From Microcebus murinus (Eukaryota > Chordata > Mammalia > Primates > Cheirogaleidae): a stretch of 64,000 bases of DNA. Location: the NCBI RefSeq assembly GCF_040939455.1, contig NC_134122.1:28551501-28615500 (forward strand), written 5' to 3'. This document shows positions 26,373 to 40,590 of the stretch, in pieces (the first letter of the stretch is position 1; the number at the start of each line of letters is the position of its first letter). The translations under genes and the position numbers were made by a program. Under the pieces are notes generated by a model, which made no database searches, had not been told where the DNA came from, and saw nothing but the letters and a program-made list of their open reading frames with translations.

Positions 26373-26889
26373 ATAGAATGAAGGGAAAAGTGGCTCTGAA
26401 TATACTGCATTTTGTATATTTGACTTGGGAAATGTATATATTTTACATGGTTACATGAAAAAATTAGTTTTAAAAATCAATCTCTAAAGTTGAAAGAAAA
26501 AATGAATAAAACCAATGAACCTAAATGTGGATCTAGTTAGTGACATAACTACACAGAAGGTAACTTCTGAAGTGACTTTAAAACAGTAATTTGTGCATCT
26601 CTGAGATCTACCCTAAGGACAAAAATAACTGCCTTTTTGAAAAAAAAAAACTACCAAAAAATCTTATTTTGTTCTTAGTAGTCTTGTTGGAAATAGGAGA
26701 GAATGTGTAAGATAAAGCAGATAACCTCATTGATGTTGTCAGAACTGGAATTTTAGCATAAAAGATGTAGTAGATGCAGGTGTAAAATGTAGGATATTAT
26801 GCAAAACCCCTATAGCCTTGAATTGGGATAGAAAGTATCTATATGAATTTATAGTATATTTTACCTAAAATTTAAAAGTATCTCTATCC

Positions 26890-27960
26890 GAATTCTGTCC
26901 ACTGAAAAGCCCTTAGAAACAATGACACAGTGAGCACTTCTGGTCCCCAGAATGTGGGCTATAAATTCCATATTGTGGTCATTTCAAAACCTGTAGACAA
27001 ATGTTCATAGCAGCTTTATTCATAATAGTCAAAAGCTGGAAACAACCCAAATGACCTTCAACAGGTAAAGGGTTAACTGTGGTACATTCATACCATAAAA
27101 TATTACTCAGCATTAAAAAGGAACAAACTATTGATACATGCAACAACTGGTATGAATTGCCAGGTAATTATGCTGAGCAGAAACAAATCCTGGCCGGGTG
27201 CAGTGGTTCACGCCTATAATCCTAGCACTCTGGAAGGTCAAGGGGGAAGGATGGCTCAAGGTCAGGAATTCAAGACCAGCCTGAGCAAGACCGAGACCCC
27301 GTCTCTACTAAAAATATAAAATTAGCTGTACAACTAAAGATATATAGAAAAAATTAGCGGGGCATGGTGCCACATGACTGTAGTCCCAGCTACTAGGGAG
27401 GCTGAGGCAGAAGGATTGCTTGAGCCCAGGAGTTTGAGGTTGCTGTGAGCTAGGCTGACGCCACAGCATTCTAGCTGGGCAACAAAGTGAGATTCTGTCT
27501 CAAAAACAAAAAGAAGCCAACTCCAAGAAGTTACAGGTTGTATGGTTCCATTCATATAACATTTTATAAATGGCAAAAACTTAGAAGACAGAGTTAGTGC
27601 TTGCCAGATGTTAGAGATTAAGTGGAAGAGGCAGTGAGATAGCAGTGAGTATGGTCATAAAAGGGCGACAATGGGGCTCGTTTGGTATTTGAACTGTTCA
27701 TTTTTTTTATTGTGGTGATGGATACATGAGCTTACACCAGTGATAAACCATGTAATTTTTAATACACACAAATGAGTACAAAACTGGGAAATGTAAATAA
27801 GATTAGTGGATTGTATAAATGTCAATATCCTTGTGATAATATAGTTTTGCAAAATGTTACCATTAAGAAAACTGGGAAAAGTATATAAGGGATCTCTCTG
27901 TATTATTTCTTACAACTACATATGAATCTACAGTTTTCTCGATAAAATTTTTAATTAAAA
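26890..27960 (+). repeat. L1 LINE 3' fragment, interrupted by an Alu
   Basis: Two blocks (about 26.9-27.19 and 27.52-27.96 kb) read as the old L1 3' end in sense orientation. The left block contains the common ATGTTCATAGCAGCTTTATT and CATACCATAAAATATTACTC motifs. The right block contains TACACCAGTGATAAACCATG. Many stops, no function. Confidence 0.7.
27192..27515 (+). repeat. Alu SINE inserted in L1
   Basis: A full-length GGCCGGGTGCAGTGG head, a linker variant and an A-rich tail split the L1 fragment. It is therefore younger than the L1. Confidence 0.9.
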
Positions 27961-27969
27961 ATAATGTTG

Positions 27970-28128
27970 GGCTGGGCACGGTGTCTCATGCCTATAATTC
28001 TAGCACTTTGGGAGGCCAAAGTGGGAGGATCACCTGAGGCCAGGACTTTGAGGTTGCAGTGAGCCGTGATGATGCCACTGCACTGTAGCCAGGGTGATAG
28101 AGTGAGACTCTGTCTCAAAAAAATAATA
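27970..28128 (+). repeat. Monomeric Alu (FLAM-like)
   Basis: A single left-arm-type monomer, GGGCTGGGCACGGTGTCTCA to GAGACTCTGTCTCAAAAA, with no right arm. It is either an old free-left-arm monomer or a deleted dimer. Confidence 0.75.
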
Positions 28129-28684
28129 ATAATGTTGGGGTTGGGAATGGTGCTTGAGGGATATATTAATAGATCAAACAAGATTAGCCAAATGATGATT
28201 ATTAAAGCTGGGTGATAAGTACGTGAAGTATTATCATATTTTCTCTACTTTTGTATATATTTGAACATTTCTATGACTAGAAGGGGTTTTTTTTGTTTTT
28301 TAAAAAAGGAGGCTGAGGCAGCTTTGGCACACAGGAAGTGTTGGAGCTAAAACTAGAAACAGCCCCCCCCCCAGGCCTTGGCTATGCTAATGATTATATG
28401 GGCCCTACAGGAACCCTCAGCCTTAAACTTTAGTCACTATCTCATCTCAGGCCCCAACACAGAGGAAAAAACAAGCCACTCTGTTTGCCCAGCTTATGTT
28501 GTGGGCCTCCAGGAAGTGGAAAGTTCACTGTTATGACTTTTAAGAAACAATGTGAATGTGAGAATTGGTGGGTGGAGGTGAGGGAGATGAGGGGTCCCAG
28601 TCCTACCCACACTCTTCTAGATTTTTGTGGCTGGACCTGGCTGGGAGACCAGGAATTGCTTTTCCTCTTAAAAAACAAAAAACA

Positions 28685-30423
<1,739 letters not shown>

Positions 30424-30788
30424 TTAACCACTTCAGTACATGCGTTGACTATAGTCGATAGCCACAGATGAACGTGCACAGCCGAGCGTCTACTTTAGCG
30501 TTAGTAACAAAACTTGACTTTTCTAATTTTTCATTTATCAAAATAAAATTGTGAACATTTAAAAATAACATAATAAAAACATATATGTGTATATTACCTA
30601 TTCTGATTTACATTACAAGTAAAGCTGCCTGTAAAGTAAAACAAGCTTTCAGTGCTTTAAAGCTTTCCTCATCACACAAGAGCAAAACGGATTCGTCGTC
30701 AATGCACAGCACAAACTATCGTGCAGACTATGAGTGCGGGCTGTGGGCAAGGTTTCGCGGCCGGTGAGCACCGTACCAAAATGGTTAA
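30424..30788. mobile_element. piggyBac-like non-autonomous DNA transposon (MITE)
   Basis: TTAA lies at both ends (30424-30427 and 30785-30788), the canonical piggyBac target duplication. The 357-bp interior begins CCACTTCAGTAC and, read from the other strand, begins CCATTTTGGTAC, so 9 of 12 terminal bases form an inverted repeat. It is AT-rich in the middle with CpG-bearing ends, lacks any transposase frame and is unlike its GC-richer flanks. Such elements are mobilised by a transposase from elsewhere. Recently active piggyBac families are known in mouse lemurs, but I could not compare sequences. Confidence 0.72.
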
Positions 30789-30789
30789 G

Positions 30790-31830
<1,041 letters not shown>

Positions 31831-31832
<2 letters not shown>

Positions 31833-31951
31833 TGTTTTCAATTTTTATTTTTTTTTTATTTATTTTTTTTTTTTATTTTATTTTTTGTGGACGAGGTTCT
31901 GGGGTCCCAAGAGAGGGAGGCCCCAGAAGTCGCCCCTGTTTTCAATTTTTA
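31831..31951 (-). mobile_element. Short retroposed insert with A-rich tail and 15-17 bp target duplication
   Basis: The sequence CCTGTTTTCAATTTTTA occurs at 31831-31847 and again at 31935-31951. Between them, on the minus strand, is a 48-nt body (31934-31887) followed by about 40 nt of A-rich tail. This is the signature of LINE-mediated retroposition. The body folds into a hairpin, TTCTGGGG pairing with CCCCAGAA plus an inner TCCC/GGGA stem. The source RNA is unknown to me: a 5'-truncated L1 3' end or a processed small RNA are options. The leading CC of the first copy may belong to the Alu. Confidence 0.65.
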
Positions 31952-32009
31952 AACACTATTCCTGATTCTGACAATTTGGGATTTGATTAATAAATGTTGT
32001 GATTTTTTT

Positions 32010-32297
32010 TTTTTTTTTTTAAGAGACAGAGTCTGACTCTGTTACCCAGGCTGGAGTACAGTGGCCTAATCATAGCTCACTGCAGCCTTGAACTCCTGGC
32101 CTCAAGAGATTCTCCCACCACAGTCTCCCAAGTAGCTATGACTACAGGTGCATGCCACCACACCCAACCTGGTTTTTTGTTTGTTTGTGGAGATGGGGGT
32201 CTTGCATGTTGCCCAAGTTGGTCTCAAACTCCTGGCCTCAAGCAGTCCTCAAGCCATGGCCTAGGGTTATAGACATGAGCCATTGCCCCTGACCTGT
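32010..32297 (-). repeat. Old AluJ-like SINE
   Basis: A T-run, then an inverted old-type Alu lacking the lemur linker, with many substitutions (GACCTCAAG-type arm, degraded head). Confidence 0.8.
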
Positions 32298-32312
32298 GAT
32301 TTTTGTTTTTAA

Positions 32313-32830
32313 TGCCCCAAAATTCTTTGACACTGCTTACATTAAGAAAGGGGATTTGTATATGTCCCCTCCTCTTGAATCTGAGCAGACTCGTAACTTG
32401 TAAATATTAGAATATGGCAGAAGTGACTTTTAAACTGGATAGTAAAATGCAACTTTCACGTTATTGGGTGGAGCCCTAAGCTTGGAACTCTGAGATGCCC
32501 TAGAAGAAGTCTAACCAGAAGCCACCATATTGTAAGGAAGCCAAGCCACCTGAAGAGGCTGCACTGCATGTGGGTTGGCAGTCCTAGTTCTCAGGTGCCA
32601 GCAGACTTTGGCATGAATGAGCCTTCAGATGCCTGCAGCTGCCAGCCACATAGTCATCCCAGCTGAAGTTCCAGATGTCATGGAGCAGATATAAGCCTTC
32701 CCCACTGTGTCCTTCCTGATTCTCTGACCTACAGAATCTGAGAACATAACAAAACAGTTGTTTTGAACCACTACGTTTGGGGTGGATTGTTATGCAGCAG
32801 TAATAGTTGGAACAATGAATAAACTACACA
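32313..32830 (+). mobile_element. Ancient MaLR/ERVL-type LTR
   Basis: The segment ends with the recognisable GTTTTGAACCACTACGTTTGGGGTGG and TTGTTATGCAGCAGTAATAG pattern of old mammalian LTRs. A tract of CAGCTGCCAGCC type lies before it. No internal retroviral genes are nearby. Subfamily uncertain. Confidence 0.5.
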
Positions 32831-33254
32831 TGTCCTACTTGTGTCAATAAGAACTTGTACCTGTAACAGAAGTACCAAGCCTGACTCCAAGCCTCTCTTT
32901 GGGATACTGGATTCCTACCCATGCCCAGACATCAGCATCCATCTCCTTGCTATTATATTTGGGGCCATAGTATAGATGGGATTCGGGGCGGTGTAAGATA
33001 GGGAACTAATCGCCAATATCTAATGGCTGGCTGCCCTCCTGGGGAGGCTGGGTCTCCATTATCTGCCCACCCTGCGTCTCTGCCACAGATATGACTGTCA
33101 GGAGGCTGCTCCCTGGGAAGGGACGATGAGAGGTTTCGCAGAAAGAAAACCTACCGGCAACAGGGCAAAGCCTCATGAGATCGTCCCCAGGGAACAAGCT
33201 TATTACGGTGACAGCACCCAGTGACAAGGCTCTTTTATTTAGAACTCACCAAGT

Positions 33255-33400
33255 ATCCTGTGAAGAAGTTTTTATAATCTACTTATGTTACAGATGAAGA
33301 AACTGAGGCTCAGAGAGATTAATTGACCCTTGTGCCCAAGGTCACACAATGAGGAAGTGCACACAGGATATATGATCAGGCTGTAAGCTCCTAAGCCTAA
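33255..33400 (-). repeat. MIR SINE
   Basis: The core GATGAAGAAACTGAGGCTCAGAGAG followed by CAAGGTCACACA is the reversed MIR core. Confidence 0.75.
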
Positions 33401-33789
33401 CTCCTTCTGCTCAACTCCCTCTCCAAGAAGGTTCAGGAAGCCCTATGCCTCCATCCCAGATCCCCCAGGAGCATCCACACCATGGCTCTCAAAGCCTTTC
33501 TACCACTGGGACCCTCTGGGGCCAGCCTGTTTGGTAGCAGCAGCCCCAGGAGCTCAAGGAGAAAGGAAATGCCCCCTGGGGGAGAGATGAGGTTGTGGGA
33601 AGTGATGAAGCGGGGTACTGGGGAGCCAGCACCTCATTGGTCTGTGGTCTGGGCTCTGAGGCAAGTCTGCAATAGCGGCAGCCACCCCAGCCACATGGGA
33701 CGTCATCCTTCCCAGATGGAAGGAAGGAAACCCTCAGTGATTTCAGTGCTTTCACGAGGATTATCTTCTAAACCTCTGAAAGAGCGCCA

Positions 33790-33985
33790 GAGCATGAGTC
33801 CTATTTCCTATATCTACTTGCTGTGTGATTTTGAGCAAACTGCTTGGCCTCTTTGCGCCTCAGTCTCCTCATCTGAAAAATGGGAGTGATAGTGCCTACC
33901 CCAGAGGGATATATTTCAAGCAGCTAGCACAATGCCTCACATACGGTAGGTTCTGAAAGATGTTCAATCTTAGTATTCCTGCCAG
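33790..33985 (+). repeat. MIR SINE
   Basis: TTGCTGTGTGATTTTGAGCAAACTGC, CTCAGTCTCCTCATCTGAAAAATGGG and a GCACAATGCCT tail follow the MIR consensus in order. Confidence 0.75.
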
Positions 33986-36655
33986 CAATCCTGATGTGGG
34001 TGTCACATTCACATTTAAATTATAGAAGGAGAGAAACATGCTGGAAACCTAGGGCAAGGTTAGTTATTGAATCTGGCTCAAACTTTATCATTGAGCTGCC
34101 TGGCAGCCAGGGCAGAAGATGAAACTTGCCAGCCACCTAATTTACATAACGAAAGGAGGCACTTTGGCTCATTGGGGAGTCCCCCAGGCTGGCCCTCCCC
34201 ACCTGCCCTCTTTTCTGCTCCAGGTCCCAGCTACTGGGGTGGCTGCCTTATGGGCAGCAGGGCTGGAGGCACCCAAGGGTGGGAGAGGGCAGTGACAACA
34301 GCAGATCTGGTGATGATGTTTTTCACATGTGAATGGACTCTAGGTAACCCGAGCTTGGAATTGGGGAGGACCAAGGCACTTGCTTCCTGGCCTCCCCCAT
34401 GCCCTGCTCCTGCCTCCCAGTGCAGTGGGCTGACCTGGGCTGCAATGCCAGCTCCAGTGCCTACTGACCATGTGACCTGGTCATTCCTGGGAAAGGGATC
34501 ATTCCCTTTCCTTGAAGAGCCCTCCCTTCCTCATCCAAACCCTGGGGAGAAGACTTGCTTCAATGTAGTTGCCAGAGCTCAGATGAGTCCCTCAGAAAGC
34601 CAAGTCCTTGTTTTTCAGGAGCTGATGGACATCATAGCAAGGGTGCTATTACCTTCATCCTTCCTCTCTGTCCACCTTTCTCCCCTGGACATCGTCTGGG
34701 ACATCCTATCCAGTTCCCATTTTCCTTGTTTCTGCAGCAGATGAGTGGGATGTCAAGGATGCTAGGAGACAAAAGGCTTCCAGTCTCTCTGATGGGGGTC
34801 TCTGAGACAGGGGACTAAGTCCTTCCCACCTCCAGTCCCTGCTGCCTGGCCCTGCACAGATCCCCTCCAGCCCCAGCCCTGCTCCGTAGAAAAGGCAGAC
34901 AAGGCAGAAAATGTGGCCTCAGCTCTCAGGAAGCTCAGAGTCTCATGGGGCAGAAGACATGTCTATCACCTGCTCCCTGACACGTGCTCTTTGCCAGGGC
35001 CTGTGAGTGGAATGGGTGGCTCCGAGAGGGGCCAGCCATGGCCCTCCCAGAGCTCAGCATCAAGGCGAGATCAGGGCCCACATGATAGATGAAGCAAAAC
35101 CTCATGCAGCGGTACAGACTACACCTGGGCCCAGCTCAGAGAGGGGCGGGGCAGGTGAGCCTGGAGATTGGCTGAGCTTCCTGGAGGAAGCCCTTGAAGA
35201 CGTAGGAGATTGAACAGGAGCTCTCTATTCTCCTCTCTGGCAGTCCAAACCACCCTCCCCTTCCCATCTCTGACCCAGGCCAATTTGGGTCTGAGCAGGG
35301 CGGTTCTGCTCAGTGTCACCTGCCAGGTGAGTGCTGCCCACACTGCCCTGCAGACCCTCCTGCCTTCCTCTGCTAACCCCACCGACGGGGGCCCCACCAT
35401 GCCCTGGACTCACCTTTGCTTCCTGCCACATCCTTACCAATCCCCAAATAAGAATTCGGGAGGCCTAGGATTTAGTTTGTGGCAATTTGTTACAGCAGCC
35501 ATAGAAAACTAACACAGCTGGGGGAAGGTCTGGGCTGCACGCTGTGCCCCCCAGGTCTCCCCTACACCTTCACCTTGGCAGTATCCTCATCTCTGGGGAC
35601 TCCTGGAGGGAAGAGTTTGGTTGTCAAGGGCCATCTGCCCCAGAGAAGGCTTCTCCAGGCTCCAGAGAGTTGCCAAGGGAAACAGGAGCGGAGGCAGGAG
35701 GAGACAGGGTGGGCGCATGAGACAGGTGGAGTGTTCAAGGCCCTGGGGAGAGAAGCCTGGCAGGGGATTTTAGAGGCTTGGCTGCGCGGGGTCCATTTGT
35801 GCCGGGAGTGGGGTGCTGTGTCAGCACGGGAGGTCCTGTTGTGCAGAGCAGTTGCTGGGAGGGTCTAGGTCCAGCCATGCCCATCCAGTGGCCTCAAACA
35901 TCATAAGATCCAGGGGGTGGCCACACAGCTGGTCACCAGTCATGATCTGCAAATGTCAGTTGCCACGGCAATGAAAGCTTGCTGTAGCAGCTGAGGCCTT
36001 AGACACTGAGTTTCAGAAGACAGAAGCCCCAGAATAGGGCCCAGCTCCCTTCCGACAAGGTATCCCCACATCAGAACACCCCCTGTCAGTCCTTCAACCT
36101 GAGAAAGCCCCCAAATGCCCAGTGCCTTTTCTACCAGCATCCCAGGCTGAGGGAAGGCCAGGGCTGGGGTGGGGGGAGAAGCTTGTTTTCCTGGAAACAG
36201 AGGGCTGAGCGAGGGGTTGAGGCTGGGTTGGTCCTGGGCTGCAGGGATAGAGTGGTGGCCATGGGACATGAGCATGGCAGGAAGTGAGTTGGTGGGAAGG
36301 AGGCCTTCCACACCAGTATGTCTGTGGCCACAGAAGTGGATGACTGAAGACACGATGCTGCTTTCAGATGGGGTGGGGGTAGGGGGCTGACGTCACAGGG
36401 GTGGGCAGGTGTCTAGGTTGTGCACAAGCTCCCTTCCTTTTGTACCCCCTCCCCCTCTTCCTCAGTGACCTTAGGGTAAAGTCCACATTCCTCCCTCAGG
36501 GGTGTTAAAGGTCCCCCCTCTCCCCAGCTTTACACCCCTCCCCGACCCAAGGGGAGCCCTCAGCCCCCCAGCCTGGAGCCTTCAGTGCCCCAAGGTGCCT
36601 ACCTTGACCTTCCCCCAGTGCAGCCTTTGGTGCAGCCCCCCATCCCAACTAAACT
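33986..36655. other. Intergenic unique sequence
   Basis: GC-rich unique DNA with several long overlapping open frames (34067-34744 on plus, 35940-36353 on minus). No domain, conserved motif or splice chain supports them. The end of an old LTR-like segment is visible near 35.43-35.51 kb (GGCAATTTGTTACAGCAGCC). Confidence 0.35.
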
Positions 36656-36659
36656 CATC

Positions 36660-36912
36660 TCGGGTTAAAATACAGATTCCCAGGCTCCACCTCAATCTCT
36701 GGATTTGAGGCCAGGAATCTGTATTTTGTACAAGCTCCTGGGAGATTTTGATGTGTCGGAGGCGTCAGAATCCTGACTATTCCCATTCCCCTGCAGTGTG
36801 GCAGTGGTTCTGATTCTGTAGGTCTGGGGCAGGGGGCCTGGGAGTTTGCATTTCCACCAGTCTTGAGGGAGCTGGTGCCGCTGGTCTGAACTGCCTCTGA
36901 GAACCACTTGAG
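36660..36912 (-). mobile_element. MER5-type hAT-Charlie MITE
   Basis: The pattern CAGATTCCCAGGCTCCACC ... GGAATCTGTATTTT ... GAGAACCACT matches the short non-autonomous hAT family MER5. Orientation and subfamily are by eye. Confidence 0.6.
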
Positions 36913-36999
36913 CAATGCATTTAGGAGAAGCCTGCTCACCTATGTGCCCTCTCACTGGGTACCAGGCCCTGTTCAAGGCACTCCACATTCACACAATGC

Positions 37000-37110
37000 T
37001 ATGAAACAAATGCTTGTGCTATTTTCCCCTAAGGAAAGTGAGTTTCAGACAGGTTAGCTCACTTGCTCAAGCTCACACAGCCAGGAAGGGCAGAATCTGA
37101 ACCCTGGTCT
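37000..37110 (-). repeat. MIR fragment
   Basis: TTTTCCCCTAAGGAAAGTGAG ... GCTCAAGCTCACACAGCCAGGAAG is a reversed MIR core fragment. Confidence 0.55.
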
Positions 37111-38325
37111 TTCTGAGCCCAAAGGCTGGGCTGCTTCCACCTCCTGCGACTGCTGGTTATCACCTCCCCAGGCCTTGTCTTTGTCTCTAGAAGTCAACAA
37201 CATATTCTCTGAAGCCTGATGAGGAACAGGATTGGGTTTTGAACCCCCCCTCCAACACCACCCTGGGTTCGGGGGACTTTGCTGGGGACAGGTTCTCTGC
37301 CCAGAGAGCTCACAAAGAAAGATAAGAGAAGCCAATTCCTCACGTGGTCCTGACCCCTTGTTCCTCTCCTCCCACTCAGCCCCTCAGGGAGCACATTGGC
37401 AATGGAAGGTCCCCTGCCTTCTTTCCAACTTGCTCTGGAAAGTTTCCTGGACAGAGAATCAGAGACCCTGAGGCGAGGAAGACACTCAGTCGCCGTAGGC
37501 AGAGCTGGATGGAGGCAGGTCCAAGGTGCCCTGCAGGGAGAGTGGGAAGGCAGTGCTTCCTGGGTTCCCTGCAGACAGGTGCCAGGGTGGAAGCCTGTCC
37601 TTGGGGACAGGGACACACAGGTCAGGCCACAGCTGGTGGAGATTTGAGCAGCAAATCCCAATAGGGCCCTCAAGTAAAGGATGGTATGGTGAAGAAAATA
37701 ACAAAATTACCAACATGGGAGTACAGACGAGTGGGGAGGTAAGCCCAGGGACCTCTGATCTACTGCTGCTGACCTTGGACCTGGGCCTCGGTCCAATCCC
37801 TAGTCCCCACCTCTATGGTGCAGGCTCCAGGTGGGGCCTGACAGCTCCTCTGGATGGTGCTTATTCTTCTCTGCTTTTTCCTCATAGCCGTCAACTTCGC
37901 ACATCTCTCGGGTCTTGAAGCTCCTCCTGGGGAGGGGAGCACAGCCCCCAAGGCATTAAACCTGAACTCACTGGGTGGGGAGGGCAGGACCGCATAATAA
38001 ACACCCACTGAGTCACCCTTCTCCATCCCAAACATTCACTGCTACAGCAGTGAACAAAGCCCAAGGGATGGGGGTGTGAGGTGAGGACCCAAGGGAGGAC
38101 TCCATGAGGTAGGTAGAGAGCAGATATGAAGGGGGGACGACAGTAAGCCAGGGGAAGCATGTGGGGCAGCAACTTTCAAAACAGAAGCAGAAGACTCAGC
38201 ACTTGCAAAGGCCCAGGGAAGAAGAAATGAAGTGAAACTAGGCAAGCACATTGGAAGTGACAGTGGAAGAGATGAGGGATGAGGCCAGGCAGGGAGGCAG
38301 GAACCACAGTCAAGAGCTAAGGTGC
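37111..38325. other. Intergenic unique sequence
   Basis: Nothing gene-like. Multiple open frames on both strands at 37.2-37.9 kb overlap one another and reflect GC content rather than coding. Confidence 0.35.
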
Positions 38326-38329
38326 GAAG

Positions 38330-38654
38330 CCAGGCGAGGTGGCTCACGCCTGTAATCCTAGCACTCTGGGAGGCTGAGGTGGGCGGATTGCTTGAGGTCA
38401 GGAGTTTGAATCCAGCCTGAGCAAGAGCAAGACCCTGTCTCTACTATAAATAGAAAGAAATTAATTGGCCAACTACTATATATAGAAAATTAGCCGGGCA
38501 TGGTGGCGCATGCCTGTAGTCCCAGCTACTCGGGAGGCTGAGGCAGAAGGATTGCTTGAGCCCAGGAGTTTGAGGTTGCTGTGAGCGAGGCTGATGCCAT
38601 GGCACTCACTCTAGCCTGGTCAACAAGTGAGACTCTGTCTCAAACAAAAAAAAG
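38330..38654 (+). repeat. Alu SINE (strepsirrhine type)
   Basis: The head GAGGTGGCTCACGCC, lemur linker, CACTCACTCTAGCC end and a short A-tail are present. The flanking AAGAGCTAAGGTGCG repeats on both sides as the target duplication. Confidence 0.92.
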
Positions 38655-38764
38655 AGCTAAGGTGCGGAGTTTGGATTTCTTCCTAAATGCTACAGGATGC
38701 CCTGAAAAGATCTTCAACGGGGAGATGACATGCTCCAAGTTACACTAAAAGGATCTCTCTAACC

Positions 38765-40325
38765 TCATAACAAATTAAAAAATATATCTGCATTATAATA
38801 AAAATAACAATAACATCAAATAACAGCTAAAATTGCTTTGAAAAGAAAAACAAAGTGGGAGGAACCACTCTACCCAATGTCAAGGCTCACTACAGTAGTC
38901 ACATCAGTGTGGTATTGGCAAAGGGACAGATGTGTAGATCAATGGAACAAACTAGAGAACCCAGAAATAGACCCACACAGATACACCCAGCTTATTTTTG
39001 ACAAAGGTGCAAAAGCAATCCAATGGAGGAAGGGTAGTGCTTTCAACAAGTCGGGCTGGATCAATTGGACATCCCAAAGAACCCGCCCTAAACCTCACAC
39101 CGTATACAAAAATTAAGTCAAAATGGATCATAGACTTAAGTGTAAAATATAAAACTACAAAACTTAGACAACATGGAGGAAAATCCTCAGGACATAGGGC
39201 TAGGGGAAGAGTTTTTTGACTTGGCACTAAAGGCACAATCTTTAAAAGAAAAAAATTGATAAATTAAACCTGATCAAAATTACACATTTTGTGCTGTGAA
39301 AGACTCTGTTAAGAGGATGAAAAGACAACTCCAGACTGAGAGAATGTATTTGCCAGCTACATTTCCAACAAAGTACTTATATATATCCAGAATTTTTTTT
39401 TTTTTTTTTGAGACAGAGTCTCGCTTTGTTTCCCAGACTAGAGTGAGTGCCATGGCGTCAGCCTCGCTCACAGCAACCTCCAACTCCTGGGCTCAAGAGA
39501 TCCTCCTGCCTCAGCCTCCCAAGTAGCTGGGACTACAGGCATGCGCCACTATGCCCGGCTAATTTTTTCTATATATATATTATTTGGCCAATTAATTTCT
39601 TTCAATTTTTTTATAGTAGAGACGGGGTCTCGCTGTTGCTCAGGCTGGTTTCGAACTCCTGACCTCGAGCAATCCTCCCGCCTCGGCCTCCCAGAGTGCT
39701 AGGATTACAGGTGTGAGCCACCGCGCCCAGCCCAGAATATATTTTTATAACTCTCAAAACTCAAAGGTTTTTTTTAAAAAAAATCTCAAACAATCCAACT
39801 AGAAAATGGGCAAAATACATGAACAGATATTTCACTAAAGAGGATACACAGATGGAAATTATTTGAACATACATGAAAAGATGTTCAATAGCATTAGCCT
39901 GAGGGAAATGCAAATTAAAACCAGAATGAGATAAAATAAGAAAAATCAGTAACACCAAATGCTGGTGAGGTTGCAGAGTAACTGGACAACTCCACTATTG
40001 CTAGTGGCAATATAAAACAGTACAACCATCTAGAAAAGAGTATGGCAGTTTCATACAAAACAAAACATGCACCTATCATGTGATCTGGCAATTACACTGT
40101 TGTGCATGAAATGAAAATTTATGTTCACACAAAATTCTGTATGTAAATGTTCATAGAAGCTTCATTTGTAAGAGCCAAAAAACTGGAAGAAAATCAAATG
40201 TCCTTTCACAAGTGAAGAGTTAAATAAACTGGTACATCCATACCATGGAATGTTACTTATCAATAAAAGGAAACAGATTATTGACTCGTGTAACAACTTA
40301 AATGAATCTCAAGGGAATTATGTTG
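38765..40325 (+). repeat. L1 LINE ORF2/3' fragment
   Basis: It translates in places to the typical L1 ORF2 tail (WYWQRDRCVDQWNKLENPE, then HRYTQLIFDKG) and continues into the 3' end, with the usual CATACCATGGAATGTTACT motif near 40.24 kb. It is split by an Alu at 39.39-39.73 kb and riddled with stops. It is 5'-truncated and inactive. Confidence 0.85.
39389..39733 (-). repeat. Alu SINE inserted in L1
   Basis: Inverted lemur-type Alu; the short flank CCAGAAT recurs on both sides (target duplication). Younger than the L1. Confidence 0.92.
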
Positions 40326-40409
40326 TAGCCTAGGTGACAGAGTGAGACTCTGACTCTAAATAAATAAATCAATAAATAAAATGAGAGCAAAACCAAACAC
40401 ATACACAGC

Positions 40410-40590
40410 ACACATGTAGCAGGCACTGTTCTAAGTGTTTCCTGTGTACTAATTCACTACATCTTCACGACAATCCTATATCATCTCCATTTTACACGTG
40501 AGGCAACTGAGGCACGGAGAAGTTACATAATATGCCCAAGCCATGAATATATAGCTGGTAAGTGGTAGAACCAAAACTCAGCAGCCTGGC
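40410..40590 (-). repeat. MIR SINE
   Basis: GCACTGTTCTAAGTGTTTCC, TCTCCATTTTACACGTGAGGC, ACTGAGGCACGGAGAAG and GCTGGTAAGTGG follow the reversed MIR order over nearly full length. Confidence 0.75.

Noticed and set aside
34067..34744. 225-codon plus-strand open frame in intergenic DNA
   Set aside because: Composition follows the local sequence, there are no recognisable motifs, and no gene is expected here from human gene order.
35940..36353. 137-codon minus-strand open frame
   Set aside because: Looks superficially protein-like but has no splice sites, motif or promoter to support it.
38838..39116. Reverse-transcriptase-like frame
   Set aside because: It is a decayed L1 ORF2 fragment in a truncated LINE, not a gene.
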